Shown: positions 35,166 through 46,309 of the stretch, piece after piece
Numbering within the stretch: position 1 is the first letter of the stretch
How the letters are laid out: every line of letters begins with the position of its first letter
NCBI RefSeq assembly: GCF_004664715.2
Contig: NC_051083.1
Span: 94,579,920-94,643,919, forward strand
Direction of reading: 5' to 3'
From: Peromyscus leucopus
Lineage: Eukaryota; Chordata; Mammalia; Rodentia; Cricetidae
Length of the DNA: 64,000 nt
Notes under the pieces: generated by a model
The model's database searches: none
Told to the model about the DNA's origin: nothing
What the model saw: only the letters and a program-made list of their open reading frames with translations
Position numbers and translations under genes: made by a program

Positions 35166-35544
35166 ACTATTCACTAGAAGACTCCATTGCCTCTCCTTGA
35201 ATAGGGAATCCCTTCCTCTTTAGTCACAGCCACATGTGTATTTGAGATGTTTAAGGATTTTGTCATTGGAAAATTATTGTGTATGTGATATGTGTGTACA
35301 TACATATAAATATATATACTCGCTCCCTCATACACAAAGTCCAAGAACTTAAATAATTAAGGGGTTAAAGAACCAGGATAGATATTTTTTCTTGAAATTC
35401 AAATTACTTTCTGAGTCCTTGAATGGGGTGGGGCAAGGATAAGTAGAAAAGTCACTAAGAGGGCCGTGGCTCTGCTTAGCTGAGATCCTTGACTGTATAT
35501 CATATTTTAGATGAGGCTTGCAAAATTAATTCCAGTAGTTGTCA

Positions 35545-35720
35545 TGTATTTAGTGTTTACAGTATGTCAGGCAATTGTGTGTAACCCTAGGCACTGCACC
35601 ATAGAGTAGCCCAAATAATCTTACTCAGCAAATAAGAAAGCTGAGAAGTCATATCATTTCTTAAGGTCATGTAGCTAGGAAGTAACAAAGCCAAGATTCA
35701 ACTCAAAGCGCAGAGCTCTT
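35545..35720 (-). mobile_element. MIR SINE, antisense
   Basis: 'tcttaaggtcatgtagctag' and 'gccaagattcaactc' preceded by 'gtatgtcaggcaattgtg' read as a near-complete reversed MIR. Confidence 0.72.
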
Positions 35721-36065
35721 GTTTCAAACCAACTAAGTGGATTTCTGGAGAAACATAGCAGTTCTTCAGTAAACTAAACATAGAATGACTATGCCATCCA
35801 GCAATTCCATAGCTTGGTATATGTGCCCAAAGAACTAGAAACAAGTGTCCAGGCAAAATCTTGTAAAACCAACGTTCCTAGCAGCTTTATTCACAAAGAC
35901 TCTGAGGTGCAAGTAACCCAACTCTCTGTCAATAGCTAGATGAAGTCTACCTGCAATGAAATAGTACTCATCCATGAAAAGAATGGTATATATTATAACT
36001 TGGAAGAACTGGGAAGCCTTCATGCTAACTGAAAAGAGTCAGACCCAAAAGTCATGAGTTCTATG

Positions 36066-36421
36066 ATGTAATTTTTTGTCAACTTGACACAAACTAGGGT
36101 CATTGGAGAGAAGGGATCCTCAACTGAGAAAATACTTCCATAAGATTGTGGAGCATTTCTTTGATTAATTATTAATGGGGAGGACCAAACCCTGGCCCAT
36201 TGTTGGTGGTACTGTTTCTGGGCAGGCAGTCCTGGGAGATAGAAGAAAGGCAGATGAATATGCGCCTCAGTAGCTCCTCTGTGGTTCTTCTTTAGTCTCT
36301 GCCTCCAGGATCCTGCCTTGAGTTCCTGCCCTGGGATATGTACGCCAAATAAACCTTTCCTCCCTGTGTTGTTTTGGTCATGGCCTTTATCACAGCAGTA
36401 GAAAGAAGATTAGGATATGTA
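36066..36421 (+). mobile_element. MaLR-like solo LTR in old L1, 5-bp TSD
   Basis: 'tttgtcaacttgacacaaac', 'cctcaactgagaaaatac', 'gtacgccaaataaacc' and 'cacagcagtagaaagaag' give the same LTR type as 29118-29519. A 5-bp repeat, atgta at 36066-36070 and 36417-36421, fits ERVL-type integration, although the terminal TG has decayed. Confidence 0.7.
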
Positions 36422-36590
36422 GCTATATGAAATATTCAGTACTGATAAATTCATAAAAACATGAGATCAGTATTGGTCCTGGACTGCTTAATGTGTTTCC
36501 ATTTTAGAAGATGAAAACATTCTAGAATCAGATAATGGAAATATTTGGAAAATAGGGTGATGATTCTTAATGCCAGTGAATTATACTTTT

Positions 36591-36874
36591 AAAAGTTGTT
36601 CAAATGTTTGAACACTTGGTCCCCAGGAGGTAGCTGTTGGGAAGATTAAGAGATGTGGCCTTAATGGAGGAATTATGCCACTGGAGATTTTGAGGTTTTA
36701 AAAAGTCTCAGGTCGTTTCAAGTTGGTTCTCTCTGCCTCTTGCTTATAGTTTAAAATGTAAGCTGTTCCTGTCACCAGGCTTTCACTCCACCATCATGGA
36801 CTCTAACCTTCTGAAACCATAATCTTAATTCAACAATTTTTGTTTATAAAAATAAAAATAAAATTGTTCAAATG
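36591..36874 (+). mobile_element. MT LTR fragment with A-rich tail and long TSD
   Basis: The MT LTR sequence starts mid-element ('gtttgaacacttggtcccc') and ends shortly after the LTR poly(A)-signal region in an AAAATAAAAATAAAA tail. The flanks are aaaagttgttcaaatg (36591-36606) and aaaattgttcaaatg (36860-36874). The left flank is preceded by TTTT, an L1-endonuclease-like site. Long TSD, A-tail and 5' truncation point to L1-mediated retroposition, not LTR integration. Confidence 0.65.
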
Positions 36875-37159
36875 GTATTTTTATCATAATAAGACTAAAT
36901 CAGGAAAGCAGTTAAGAAGTTATTGGTCCCTGATTTTCCCTGTGCCTAAAAGCAATGCTTCTTAAACCCTTTACAAATGTCTCCTCTCTGCTGGGCCATA
37001 AATACTGAATCCCTTTTATTCTTTCTATCTAGCTCTTACCATCCCTTCCCTATTGTTCCTTAGACCATGGGTTTCAGAATCTTGAATACTACCCATTCTT
37101 CACAGTCTAGGCTGCCCATCCAGACTTCACTGACTGTTCATTCGCTTGTTTCTCAAATG

Positions 37160-37235
37160 AAGACCCAGGTCCAGATGTGATGGTGCGGGCCTGTAATCCC
37201 ATCACCTAGAAAGCTAAGAGGATCATGAGTTTGAG
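37160..37235 (+). mobile_element. B1/B4-like SINE 5' fragment
   Basis: 'gatggtgcgggcctgtaatc' and 'gatcatgagtttgaggc' resemble the first half of a B4/RSINE-type element, then the match ends. Confidence 0.5.
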
Positions 37236-37300
37236 GCAAAAAAGAACTCTAGAACGACCAAAGTGAAGCCCACTTTGGCCATGTTTTCTTTTCTATAATA

Positions 37301-37536
37301 CCCCAGTGTCTCCTTCTCCCTCTCCCTCTCTCTCTCTTTCCTTTTGTTTTTTGAGACAGGGTTTCTCTGTGTAGTTTTGGAGACTGTCCTGAAACTCACT
37401 CTATAGATCTGGCTGACTGAAAACTCAGAGAATTCATAGAGATCCACCTGTCTCTGCATCCATCTGCTTCTGCCTCCTGAGGGCTGGGATTAAAGATTAA
37501 AGGCATGTGCCACCACCACTGGGCCCCCAGTGTCTC
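37301..37536 (-). mobile_element. B1 SINE with exact 12-bp TSD, antisense
   Basis: Body 37313-37524: a CT-rich simple tract (the A/G-rich tail in reverse), 'gagacagggtttctctgtg', then the reversed B1 to 'gccaccaccactggg'. Exact ccccagtgtctc copies flank it at 37301-37312 and 37525-37536. A local internal duplication around 'gattaaagattaaaggc' is visible. Confidence 0.92.
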
Positions 37537-37547
37537 TTATAGCACTT

Positions 37548-37674
37548 AAGAGTTGTTAAATGCTGGGCAGTGGTGGTGCACATCTTTAATCCCAGCACTT
37601 GGGAGTAGTTCCAGGACGTCCAGGGCTACAGAAAGAAATCATGCCTTTAAAAACCATAAAAGAGTTGTTAAATG
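37548..37674 (+). mobile_element. 97-bp internally deleted B1 with exact 15-bp TSD
   Basis: aagagttgttaaatg occurs at 37548-37562 and 37660-37674. The 97-bp body has the B1 start ('ctgggcagtggtggtgc' to 'cacttgggag') joined to its 3' part ('agttccagg', 'cagggctacagaaag'). The middle, including the Pol III B box, is missing. Confidence 0.9.
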
Positions 37675-37679
37675 AATTG

Positions 37680-37730
<51 letters not shown>

Positions 37731-37815
37731 ACACACAGAGAGACAGAGACAGAGAGACAGAGAGACAAAGGCAGAGACAGAGAGACAGAGAGACAGAGAC
37801 AGAGACAGAGACAGA
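37680..37815. repeat. (CA)n followed by (GACAGA)n simple repeat
   Basis: A CA array at 37680-37736 with one break passes directly into a mixed GAGACA/GACAGA array to about 37815. Low-complexity frames on both strands are artefacts. Confidence 0.95.
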
Positions 37816-38289
37816 TTCTTTTTTTGTCTTTTGCTCTGTTGAAATTTGTTGCAAAGGTGGGCAGTAATCTGATGATTTGGTTAGAAAACATCTGGATCAC
37901 ACAGTAATTCTTTGTTTAATTTATTGGGGAACTGCCTCATTGCTTCTTTTGTTATGGAAAAGATTTTGTTAACTTTATGTCTATGGTTACATATCCTTCA
38001 ATGGCATTTTCTGTTTCTTTTCCATTTTCAATCACCTTTCCATGTGAGGTACATAATAGATTCCCAACAAATACTTATGGTAAACGTTCTACAGATTCAT
38101 GCAATGGGTCCTCACACCATTGCTGACATATCAAATAGGACTGTATAGTCCAGTTCTCCATCAGAAAATGAACAGTCCAGTGTGTTTCAGTTTACAATCA
38201 ATTAAATTCAGAGGAACTCCTGCTAGTGCTGATAGGAGTAGATAGACACCTTCTAAGAGGAGGCAACAGCATATGTTCTGAATCACAAC

Positions 38290-38410
38290 AGGCATGGGAG
38301 TAAACTCTGATTCAGGGTTTACAAGCTGTGCAATCTTGGGCAAGTTACCTCTGCTCTCTGAGCTTCAATTTCCTCACCTACACACTAGGATATGAGTTAT
38401 AGTACCAAAA
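38290..38410 (+). mobile_element. MIR SINE
   Basis: 'gtgcaatcttgggcaagtta', 'cctctgctctctgagc' and 'ttcaatttcctcacctac' are a clear MIR core, one of the best preserved MIRs here. Confidence 0.82.
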
Positions 38411-40849
38411 CTCATTGCTTTTTCTTCTCACGAAGAGCTGTAGTATAGAAGTTTTTCTATTGAGTTGTGAACAATGCCATGAAGACCCAATAATAATGAT
38501 TATGGAAAATCCAGGCTGATGTTGTAGCACTGTAATTATGACCTTATATCTTCTATTAGCTGTGCCAACCAGATTCCTAACCCTGAGAACCAAAGTGGCA
38601 TCTGAAAGGAGGACTAGTTTGCATCCTGGAAGAAGAACAAGAGATCTGCTGGTGGCTTTCCAGCTGATAATAGAGAAATCAGTGGACAGGAACGACATGG
38701 CATTCCCAGTGTTTAACCATAAGAATAAGCCTTTTAATTCTTTAAGCCCCGTGGATCTCTTGGACACATGGTTAGTCATCAATTTACTTTGGACATTTGA
38801 TTGCTCATGCATGCCAAGAGAACTGTCCACATTTGAGTAGACTGGCTCATGCCTCAGCACTGGAATTGGAGGCTGAAAAGTGAAGTTACATGAGGTAGGA
38901 AGAATAAGTGGAGTCAGAACAGGAAACGGCCTTGGGAATAAAGATCTGTAATTTTTGTAAGGAATTAACAGTGCACATACATAGTAGGTTTTAGATTGCT
39001 CTTACACAGGAATCTAAGCTTCTTGTCAGTATCGCTGGAGGGGTTAGAGTAGCATTGGGAGAGAGTCCTGTACTTGCAAATGCACTGTTGGTACACAGTT
39101 GGCTGCTCTACTAATGCCTCAACTCTGCTTGTAGGATTGTTTTCTTAAGGTCTGAAGAAAGGCTTGTCTACTCTGTTGGGAGGACCACTTCTAGTCTGTC
39201 TACCATACATTGTGATCTCAGAATCCATGGTTCGAAATGAGATTGCACTATCGTTAACATCTACAGGAACAGTTTTCTTCGCTCTCGTTCTTGAATCTTG
39301 TTTCGAAAATGGGTACTAATCTGAACACTGGGTGTGAAAACAGCTGAAAGTGTAAGTAAATTGTAAGTATAATATGCAAGAAGTTAACCAAGATAGGATC
39401 TTATTGCCAGGCTAAAGTCTACAAGATATGAGAGAAACATCAGCCAGTCTGCTTGATTCATGCGTTTGAAAATGGCCACCTTGAATAGTCTCTCTACATT
39501 CAATTTCCTTTGTGGCCAAAATTCTGCCCAAAACCACAAAAAATGTTGGGAAACAGATTTTTAAATTGCCACTTCAGAATGAGACTAAGTTTGTAGAAAA
39601 GAGCTGAATAGGCTTTCAGGAAAACTAGGAGTGGCCAGTAGCATATCTCAGAAAACAGTGCAGAAGCTTGGAGCTTCAGTTCTCTTTGGTTTCTGACTAA
39701 ATTAGACCCACTAGTTTCTGAATTCTAGTCCACAATCCTGATGAAAATAATTTTATATTTATGTGTGTGTGTGTGTGTGTACAATTTGCAATCAACAATA
39801 TATTAATATATTTACAACAATATATTGTAAATTATATTTACAACAATATATTAAAATATCTTAAAATATCCCTCTCAATCTATTCTGTCTGTGATTGACC
39901 TTTCCCCCTTTTAACTTTTCAATTCTTTGCCCTTTGATAGGTTCTCCTTTTAGCACACTTGTATTTTACTCTGCCCAGAGTCATTGCTCTCAGAAGTTCA
40001 CTTCTTAGCCCACTTAAAGCCCCAACCTTCCAAATTTGAAAAGTCCCTGTAGTTGGAGCCAAATCCTCTTCTTCCATGTATTTACAGATAACTCTGTTTA
40101 AGCACGGCATCCAGTAGAAGTGTAAAAGCCTCCCTTCTTGGGAGAGTCAGCGATATAATTAGGAAAGGAATGGATTTTGATATCAGGAATGAAAGTTTGC
40201 CCAGCCCTTAAATCCTGGAACCCCAAATTCAGCTACCTCCATGTAGTTCAGTGCCTCTGTTCTCAACTGCTTTTCTGGACCTGCCTTCTACTCCGCCTCT
40301 TGGCCTCATTTTAATCTTTTTGGCTTTTGACCTCATTACTTACTTTGCCTTCTCAGTATTGCCATGGATTTGATTATTGCTACAGCTTCTCTGTTTCTGA
40401 GCTATCTGGTTTTCTCCTCAGTAATTATTCAACTCTCTTGCTATGATACAGTTCATGGACCTGTACCAATACCCTACTCAACTTTCTAATCTTACGCACA
40501 GGACCCTGGTACTCTGTTCAAACCACCTTTCTAAACAGTATAGTGATTACTCCTGGAGCTAATTTTCTATGTTTCAAATAGCTTTGTAATGCTATACTTT
40601 CATACTAATTCATCCATCCATCCATTCACTCATTTCATAGTGAATAATTATATGGTCATTCATATACAAAGAATATACAATTAAAGCTATTATCTAGGGT
40701 GGCAATGAGGAATTTAGTAGAACCTTCGGTGAAGATAGAAATGCTCTGTAAATATGCTGTTCAATTAGCTAGCCAACCACTAGCCACTTCTGGCCATTCA
40801 AAACCTGAAATGTGACTGGTGCAACTGTGGGACTATATTTGCATTTTTA
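38411..40849. other. No recognised repeat; longest open frame of the window (38378-38860, minus)
   Basis: About 2.4 kb of mainly unique sequence. A 160-codon minus frame overlaps a 100-codon plus frame at 38538-38840; neither shows a domain, signal peptide or coding-like composition I recognise, and the minus frame runs into the MIR at its 3' end. A (TG)8 run lies at 39764-39780 next to AT-rich short repeats. Confidence 0.45.
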
Positions 40850-40935
40850 ATATTTTAGTGGTACTGGGAATTAAATCTGGAGCCTTGTGTATGCCAGACA
40901 AGTAAACTCTACCATTGAGCTACATGTCCAACTCA
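40850..40935 (-). mobile_element. ID/B4 tail fragment, antisense
   Basis: 'gtggtactgggaattaaatc' and 'ctctaccattgagctacatg' are the reversed tRNA-like ID part of a B4-type SINE. The B1-like half is not seen. Confidence 0.65.
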
Positions 40936-41258
40936 CTCTAATTGTTATTTTGAAGTGATTTTTGTGCAGGGTGAGGTGATCTAGTTTCATTCATACATTC
41001 TACATGTATATATCTGGTTTTCCCAGAATCACTTGTTGAAGAGGCTGTCTTTTCTTCAATATGCATTTTTGTTATCACTGTCTAAAATCAGGTGGCTCTG
41101 GTTATGTGGATTTATTTCTGAGTCCTTTGCTTTATTATATTTGTCAATATTTCTGTTTTTGTGTCAAACCATAATGGTTTTGCTACTATGGGTATGTAGT
41201 TTGATTTAAGGTATTATGATTCCTCTAGCAGTATTCTTTTTGATCAAAATTGTTTTGT

Positions 41259-41844
41259 ATATTCGATACTTGTTTTCTTTTCTTTCTTTTTTTTTTTTTT
41301 CTGGAGCTGAGGACCAAACCCAGGGCCTTGGGTTTGCTAGGCAAGCGCTCTACCACTGAGCTAAATCCTCAACTCCGGATTATGGTGGTATTTTATTTGT
41401 ACTGAAATGTGATTTTAATTGTATGTTAATAAATAAAGTTGCCTGGGGGTCTGAGCTATTAGAGCCATAGAAAGAGCATGGTGGTGGTGGTGCATGCCTT
41501 TAATCCCAGCACTTGGTAGGCAGAGCTAGGTAAGTCTCTGTGTGTTCAGGGATACAGCCAGCATTGGAGACACATGCCTTTAAGACCTGGAGGGCTGTAC
41601 TTACAGGCAGTGATGAGGCAGTCACGTGTTTGGGGTTACAACCAATGAGAAGGCAGAACAGAAAGACTATATCAAGACAAACACACAGGAAGTAGGTCTC
41701 TTTCGGAGAGGTAGGACCACCGCAGGAGGAAGGGTAAGGTTTTATCTCTGAGCTCTGACCTTTTGGCTTTCTCTTTACATTGGTTCTGTGTTTCTTATTT
41801 AATAAGACGGTTGGTTACATCTATACTGGATATTCGATACTTGT
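41259..41844 (-). mobile_element. ID SINE with exact 15-bp TSD, later split from its TSD by an LTR
   Basis: atattcgatacttgt occurs at 41259-41273 and 41830-41844. Next to the left copy lies a T-rich tail and a reversed ID element (about 41274-41376) with 'caagcgctctaccactgagc'. The SINE and LTR together account for all bases between the two TSD copies. Confidence 0.92.
41376..41831 (+). mobile_element. Solo LTR nested at the edge of the ID SINE
   Basis: LTR 41381-41825 starts 'tatggtggtattttatttg' and ends 'gttacatctata'. Flanks ccggat (41375-41380) and ctggat (41826-41831) differ only at a CpG, the change expected from methyl-CpG decay. Inside are a B1-like block (41477-41593), a CCAAT box (41642-41646), a TATA-like tatatc (41668-41673) and a 3' ttaataaga motif shared with 22524-23054. 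Confidence 0.85.
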
Positions 41845-41884
41845 GACATCACATGAATTTTAGGATTTTCTTGTGCCGTTTATT

Positions 41885-43510
41885 TTTTTTTCAATTGATG
41901 TGTATTCATTACACATGGTACCTAGCTCCATAAGGATATTTCATACATGTATATAATGTATTTTAAGAATATTCTCCATCATTACAATTGTTTCTAATCA
42001 CCATTAGTCTCCTTTAAATGCTATAATGTCATCTCATCACTTCTATAACTTTAGTCTTCTTAGTTTCCACTTTTCTCTCTATATAAAACATTGCCTCTAC
42101 AACCTTGTCTCCTTTGTTTCCTGATAATTTAGCCATTGAGAATAATGCTGTGGTAAATACCAATGCTCATGTACTGCTGTGGTTTGTTAACTTCAAGGCC
42201 TTCCAGTGTATACCCACCCAGGGGTGGTATAGCTGGGTCATACAATAGATACATTTTTAGATTTTTGAGGAACCTCCATAATGGTTTCCATAGTTGTTTA
42301 ATTAGCCTACATTTTGAAGTATATGGGGGTTCTTTTTTGTTCACGCCTATGTCAGCATTTGTTTTTTAATGACTGCCATTTTGACTGGGACAAGATGGAA
42401 TATCAATGTAATTTTAAATTACTTTTCTCTGATGGTTAGTGAATTTGAACATTTTCTCATATGGTTCTGGTGATTTGTAATTTATCTTTTAGGAACTGTT
42501 CATCTCATCAACCGATTTATGTATTCAGTTATTTGATTTCTTGTTATAAAGGCTTTAGTGTTCTGTAAATATCCTGCATATCATTCTAACAGTTTCAAAG
42601 TTTCTGGCCTTATGTTAAGGTCTTTGCACAACTGGAGTTGATTTTTCCATGGGGTGAATGACTAGAATCTATTTTCATTCTTTTGCACATGGATAGCTAC
42701 TTTTGTGGTGCTGTCTTTTCAACAGTGTGTATTTTTGACATCTTCATAAAAAAATCATATGGCTATAGCTTCATAGGTTTATGCCTCAGTCCTTCATTTC
42801 ACTGATTTATGTTTCTGCTTTTATATCAATATCAAGCTGTTTTTGTTACTATGATTCTGTAGTATAACTTGAAACCAGGTATGGTGGTACCTCCTAGATT
42901 GTGTTTTGAGCATCTGGGGTTTTTATGCTTTAATACATACATTAAAATGTCTTTCTGTTTCTGTGAAGAATAACATTGGGATTTCTATGGGGATTGCATA
43001 AAACCTGTACATGTAATTCTTCTAATCCATAACATGGATTAGAATTAGAAAACATCAGAATTCTTGTAATTCTATCTTCTAGTGTCATCTACAATTATTT
43101 CAGTGTTTTTAAGTTTTAATTGTAGAAGCCTTTTACTTTCTTGAATAGGTTTATTCCACAGTATTTTTGCTGTTGTTGAAACTATAGTGAATGGTACTGA
43201 ATTACTGATTTCTTTTTCAACATGGTCATTGTTGATATATAGGAAATACACTAGTTTTTTTGTATTATTTCTTTATCCTGCCATAATGCTAAAAATATGA
43301 AAAATACCAAGAGTTTTCTGATAGAACATTAGAATTAGGGTCTTTTAAGTATAGGACAATGTTGTTTGCAAATAAGGATGATTTGACTTCTTTATTTTCT
43401 ATTTGTAGCTCCTTTCTCTGGTCTTACTGCTCTGGCTACGAATTATTGCACTATATTGAATGAAAGGAGAGAGATTTGGCAGTCTTGTCTTATTCCAAAT
43501 TTTTTAAGTT
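41885..43510 (-). mobile_element. L1, antisense, 3' UTR plus ORF2 C-terminal part
   Basis: Begins with a reversed 3' UTR ('ttcatacatgtatataatg') and continues through ORF2. The minus frame at 42129-42344 includes PLWRFLKNLK and YDPAIPPLGGYT, the usual L1 C-terminal order. Stops and frameshifts break it, and it ends near 43510 where an antisense SINE begins. Confidence 0.75.
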
Positions 43511-43514
43511 CTTT

Positions 43515-43705
43515 TCATTAATTATTTGTATGCTTATGTAAGGTGGAGGGGTACAAGTGTGTGCATACTACTGCACATGTGTAGAGGTCAGAGGACAATT
43601 TTGTTGAGTTAATTCTCTCATTTCATAGTGGGATCTGGGCACTGAACTCAGGTCATGAGGATTGTTTGGCAAATGCTTTTATCCACTGAACCACCTTGTC
43701 AACCT
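43515..43705 (-). mobile_element. B2/B3-superfamily SINE, antisense
   Basis: 'tagaggtcagaggacaattt', 'actgaactcaggtcatgagg' and 'tatccactgaaccacc' are the reversed middle, B box and head of B3. Confidence 0.78.
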
Positions 43706-45064
43706 TGATTACAGATAAACGTAGAGGATATTACAGGTAAAGACAGGGTATTTAAAGAACCTTTATAACAAGAAATAAAAATGCCCTACTAAACTGGACA
43801 GTTCAGATCTGTTTTTATAGTAGACTTAGTTGAAAAACATCAAAATTATCAACTTTTCTTGATTTTGTAAGATGTTTTCTAAAATGGTTGCCTCTGTAAT
43901 CCCCAATACAGAAAAAAATCAATAAATGCAATCAGTAAGTATAGGCATACAGTAAAATACTTCATGGGCTTATAGAGGAACAACTCTCATATTTTTGTGC
44001 ATACTTAGAAGTGATTTTGACAATTCATGGATCAAGAGTCAGCTTGTGTGAAGTAATTCATTCAGAATAACAAATACAGTGTCCTTATATGTGTAAAGGC
44101 TGACTAAGAGTAAAGCAATAGATGATGCATCTGAACCCTATGACTTAGGGCTTTTCTAAACTCCCCATGGGCTAAACTTTATTACTTTTGGCATGAGACA
44201 GTACCTTACAGGCCTTCAGTACAATTGATACAAGTTGTTCTTACTATTTGGGAATTACCATATCATCCAACCTACTCCTAAGAGTTCTCATTTGAGGGTG
44301 AACTCTAGTTTCATCCCCCTTGGAAAACTTTGCTGAGCTCAACAAGTCAAAATTAATTGCTCCTGCTGTGGAATAATTTCCACTTGAAAACATTGCAATG
44401 ACTCTTGGTCAGAAACATATTATTTGTTTCTTCCTTTGAGAATTGTACTTGATTATATAAAGGATCCCAGAGGACCTAACAATGCACCCACCAAAGTCTT
44501 GAGAATTTTGATGAATGAAATTACAACATATGAAATAGATAAGATTCAGAGATGCAAAGTTACCTTTGAGGAGACAGTTGAGGTTCTAGGCTTATAGCCA
44601 ATTCTGACAGTAACTCAATGAATGTTGTTATTCTTAGAAACAGAGCCCACAGGGAGGAAGAAAATGACTTGGAAATACTAAAAGGCGGGATGTTCAAACA
44701 GAGCTCATTGGCAATACAGCTCTGCCAAAACTAGGAGGAAGCTCTGGCTCAAGAAAACTACCTTCTGTCCTCTGAGGTCAGCACATACATCCTCAGGATG
44801 GATAGATCATCCCATTTGACGTGGTTGCCAGAAAATATTAGCATTATGTAACCAACTGTCCATGCAGTGGTGCCAAGTACACCAAGAGTCCTCTTTGCTA
44901 TCCTCTGGCTTCCCCCATGGATTTTCCTACAGGCTGAAGACTTGTTGATGTAACCATCTGTTTCTCAGCTGTAATGATGTTGTTCTAATTGTAAAATCAA
45001 TCAGTCAGTATTCTAGTGCCAGTATCTGCCTCTTGTTGGTAGTGTGAGGTCTATCCTAAAATAT
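43706..45064. other. No recognised feature
   Basis: About 1.35 kb of unique-looking sequence with no named repeat or notable frame. Confidence 0.45.
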
Positions 45065-45830
45065 GATTGTTTCAAATTGGAAATATTAATTTTTGAGAAT
45101 TTCATACATAATTACTATATTCAAATCATTTCCACTCCTCCTCTTTTCTCTCCAAGTGCTCCTATGTGCCTCCCCACCCCTCTCAAATTCATAACTTTTT
45201 CTTTAGTTATTGTTGTTACATACAAAATTATATATATACATATACATACATATATATATATACATATACATATAAAACCATTTGGTATTGCTTATATGTA
45301 TGTATGTTTAGCACTGACCCTTTGAGATTGGGTAACACAACAATTAGGGAGCTCCTTCTCAGAGAAAACTGATTTTGCCTCCTCAGCAGGCATTGATTGC
45401 TCTTTATCTGGGTGTGGGACCTTCTGAAATTCCCTCCATTCACATTGGTATGTTGACTTGTGTTGCCATTATGTATAACTTGTTTAGGCAACCTTATTGT
45501 TGTGATTTCATATGTGCCACATCTTTGTCATGTCTAGAAGACACTATTTTATGGTCCTCTGGCTCTTAAAATCACCCACCCTTCCTTGAATTTTCTCTGA
45601 GCCTTAGATGTAGGGACTGTATTGCAGATGCACCAATTGGGACTAGACACCCTATGACCAATTATCCTCTGCATCTTAGCCAGTCATGAATCTCTGTAAT
45701 AGTATCCATCTGTTGAAAAAAAAAGACTTCTTTGATGAGGGGTAGAGTATGATACATTCACTATTGCCCTTGAACTGACAAAATTGTTTCCCAGTATACT
45801 AGTGTCAGACCCAGAAATGTGGAGGACATG
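45065..45830 (-). mobile_element. Rodent L1 3' UTR, antisense
   Basis: 'tgagaatttcatacataatt', 'cccctctcaaattcata', an AT/AC tract, 'gtctagaagacactat', 'ggtcctctggctctta' and 'cttctttgatgaggggt' follow an Lx-type 3' UTR in reverse. Overlapping frames on both strands (45044-45569) are UTR reads. Confidence 0.75.
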
Positions 45831-46245
45831 ACAAAGTGACACTCAAAGGACTACAAAACTCTTTCCTGGGAAGACTTCTAAGCTATCACCACCTTTGAAA
45901 CAAAACTACATGGCATTCAGAACTACATGGTATTCAGTGAGTAAGTGGGAATGGCCACAACACATTCTATGAATAACTTTTAGCAGAAATCTTGCTGCAC
46001 AGGTATGTTCCCTCCTTATCTAGGAAAGTTTTTCAGAGACAGGTATATTTTGCTAAGTTCTCTGTGCCTGCAAAAGAGCAGAGTATAATACTTGGCTAGT
46101 AGATTCTCATTAGAGCTTGTATGAAAATGACCCTACCAACTTTCAAAATGGTGGAATTTGAAGTGTGTGTGGAGCTAGCTTAAGAGTCAGAGACTTCACT
46201 CAATTTTTCAAACATGCATTTTGGAGACCTTTATATGTTATAGCT

Positions 46246-46248
<3 letters not shown>
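45831..46248. other. No recognised feature
   Basis: About 400 bases without a recognised repeat; possibly decayed L1 flank. Confidence 0.35.

Positions 46249-46303
<55 letters not shown>
46249..46303. repeat. (AC)27 microsatellite
   Basis: An uninterrupted AC array just upstream of an antisense L2. Confidence 0.96.
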
Positions 46304-46305
<2 letters not shown>

Positions 46306-46309
46306 TTCA

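Larger units (their letters stand above)
35735..36910 (+). mobile_element. Old L1 3' end, split by two MaLR-derived insertions
   Basis: Pieces at 35735-36065, 36422-36590 and 36875-36910 read in order as an old L1 3' end ('cagcaattccatagcttgg', then 'ggtcctggactgcttaatg', then 'gtatttttatcataataag'). The interruptions are an LTR (36071-36416) and a retroposed LTR fragment (36607-36858). Confidence 0.6.
40940..41885 (-). mobile_element. L1 ORF2 fragment, antisense, split by ID plus LTR
   Basis: Reversed ORF2 ('cagaatcacttgttgaagag', 'ctatgggtatgtagtttg') up to 41258, resuming after 41844 ('tgaattttaggattttcttg'). The gap is filled by an ID SINE and an LTR nested in it. Confidence 0.65.

Noticed and set aside
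37586..37907. Frames of about 100 codons with Thr-His, Cys-Val or Ser-Leu repeats
   Set aside because: Caused by the (CA)n and (GACAGA)n arrays.
41274..41376. tRNA-like sequence with A and B boxes
   Set aside because: It is an ID SINE with poly-T tail and TSD, not a tRNA gene; it lacks a foldable full tRNA body.
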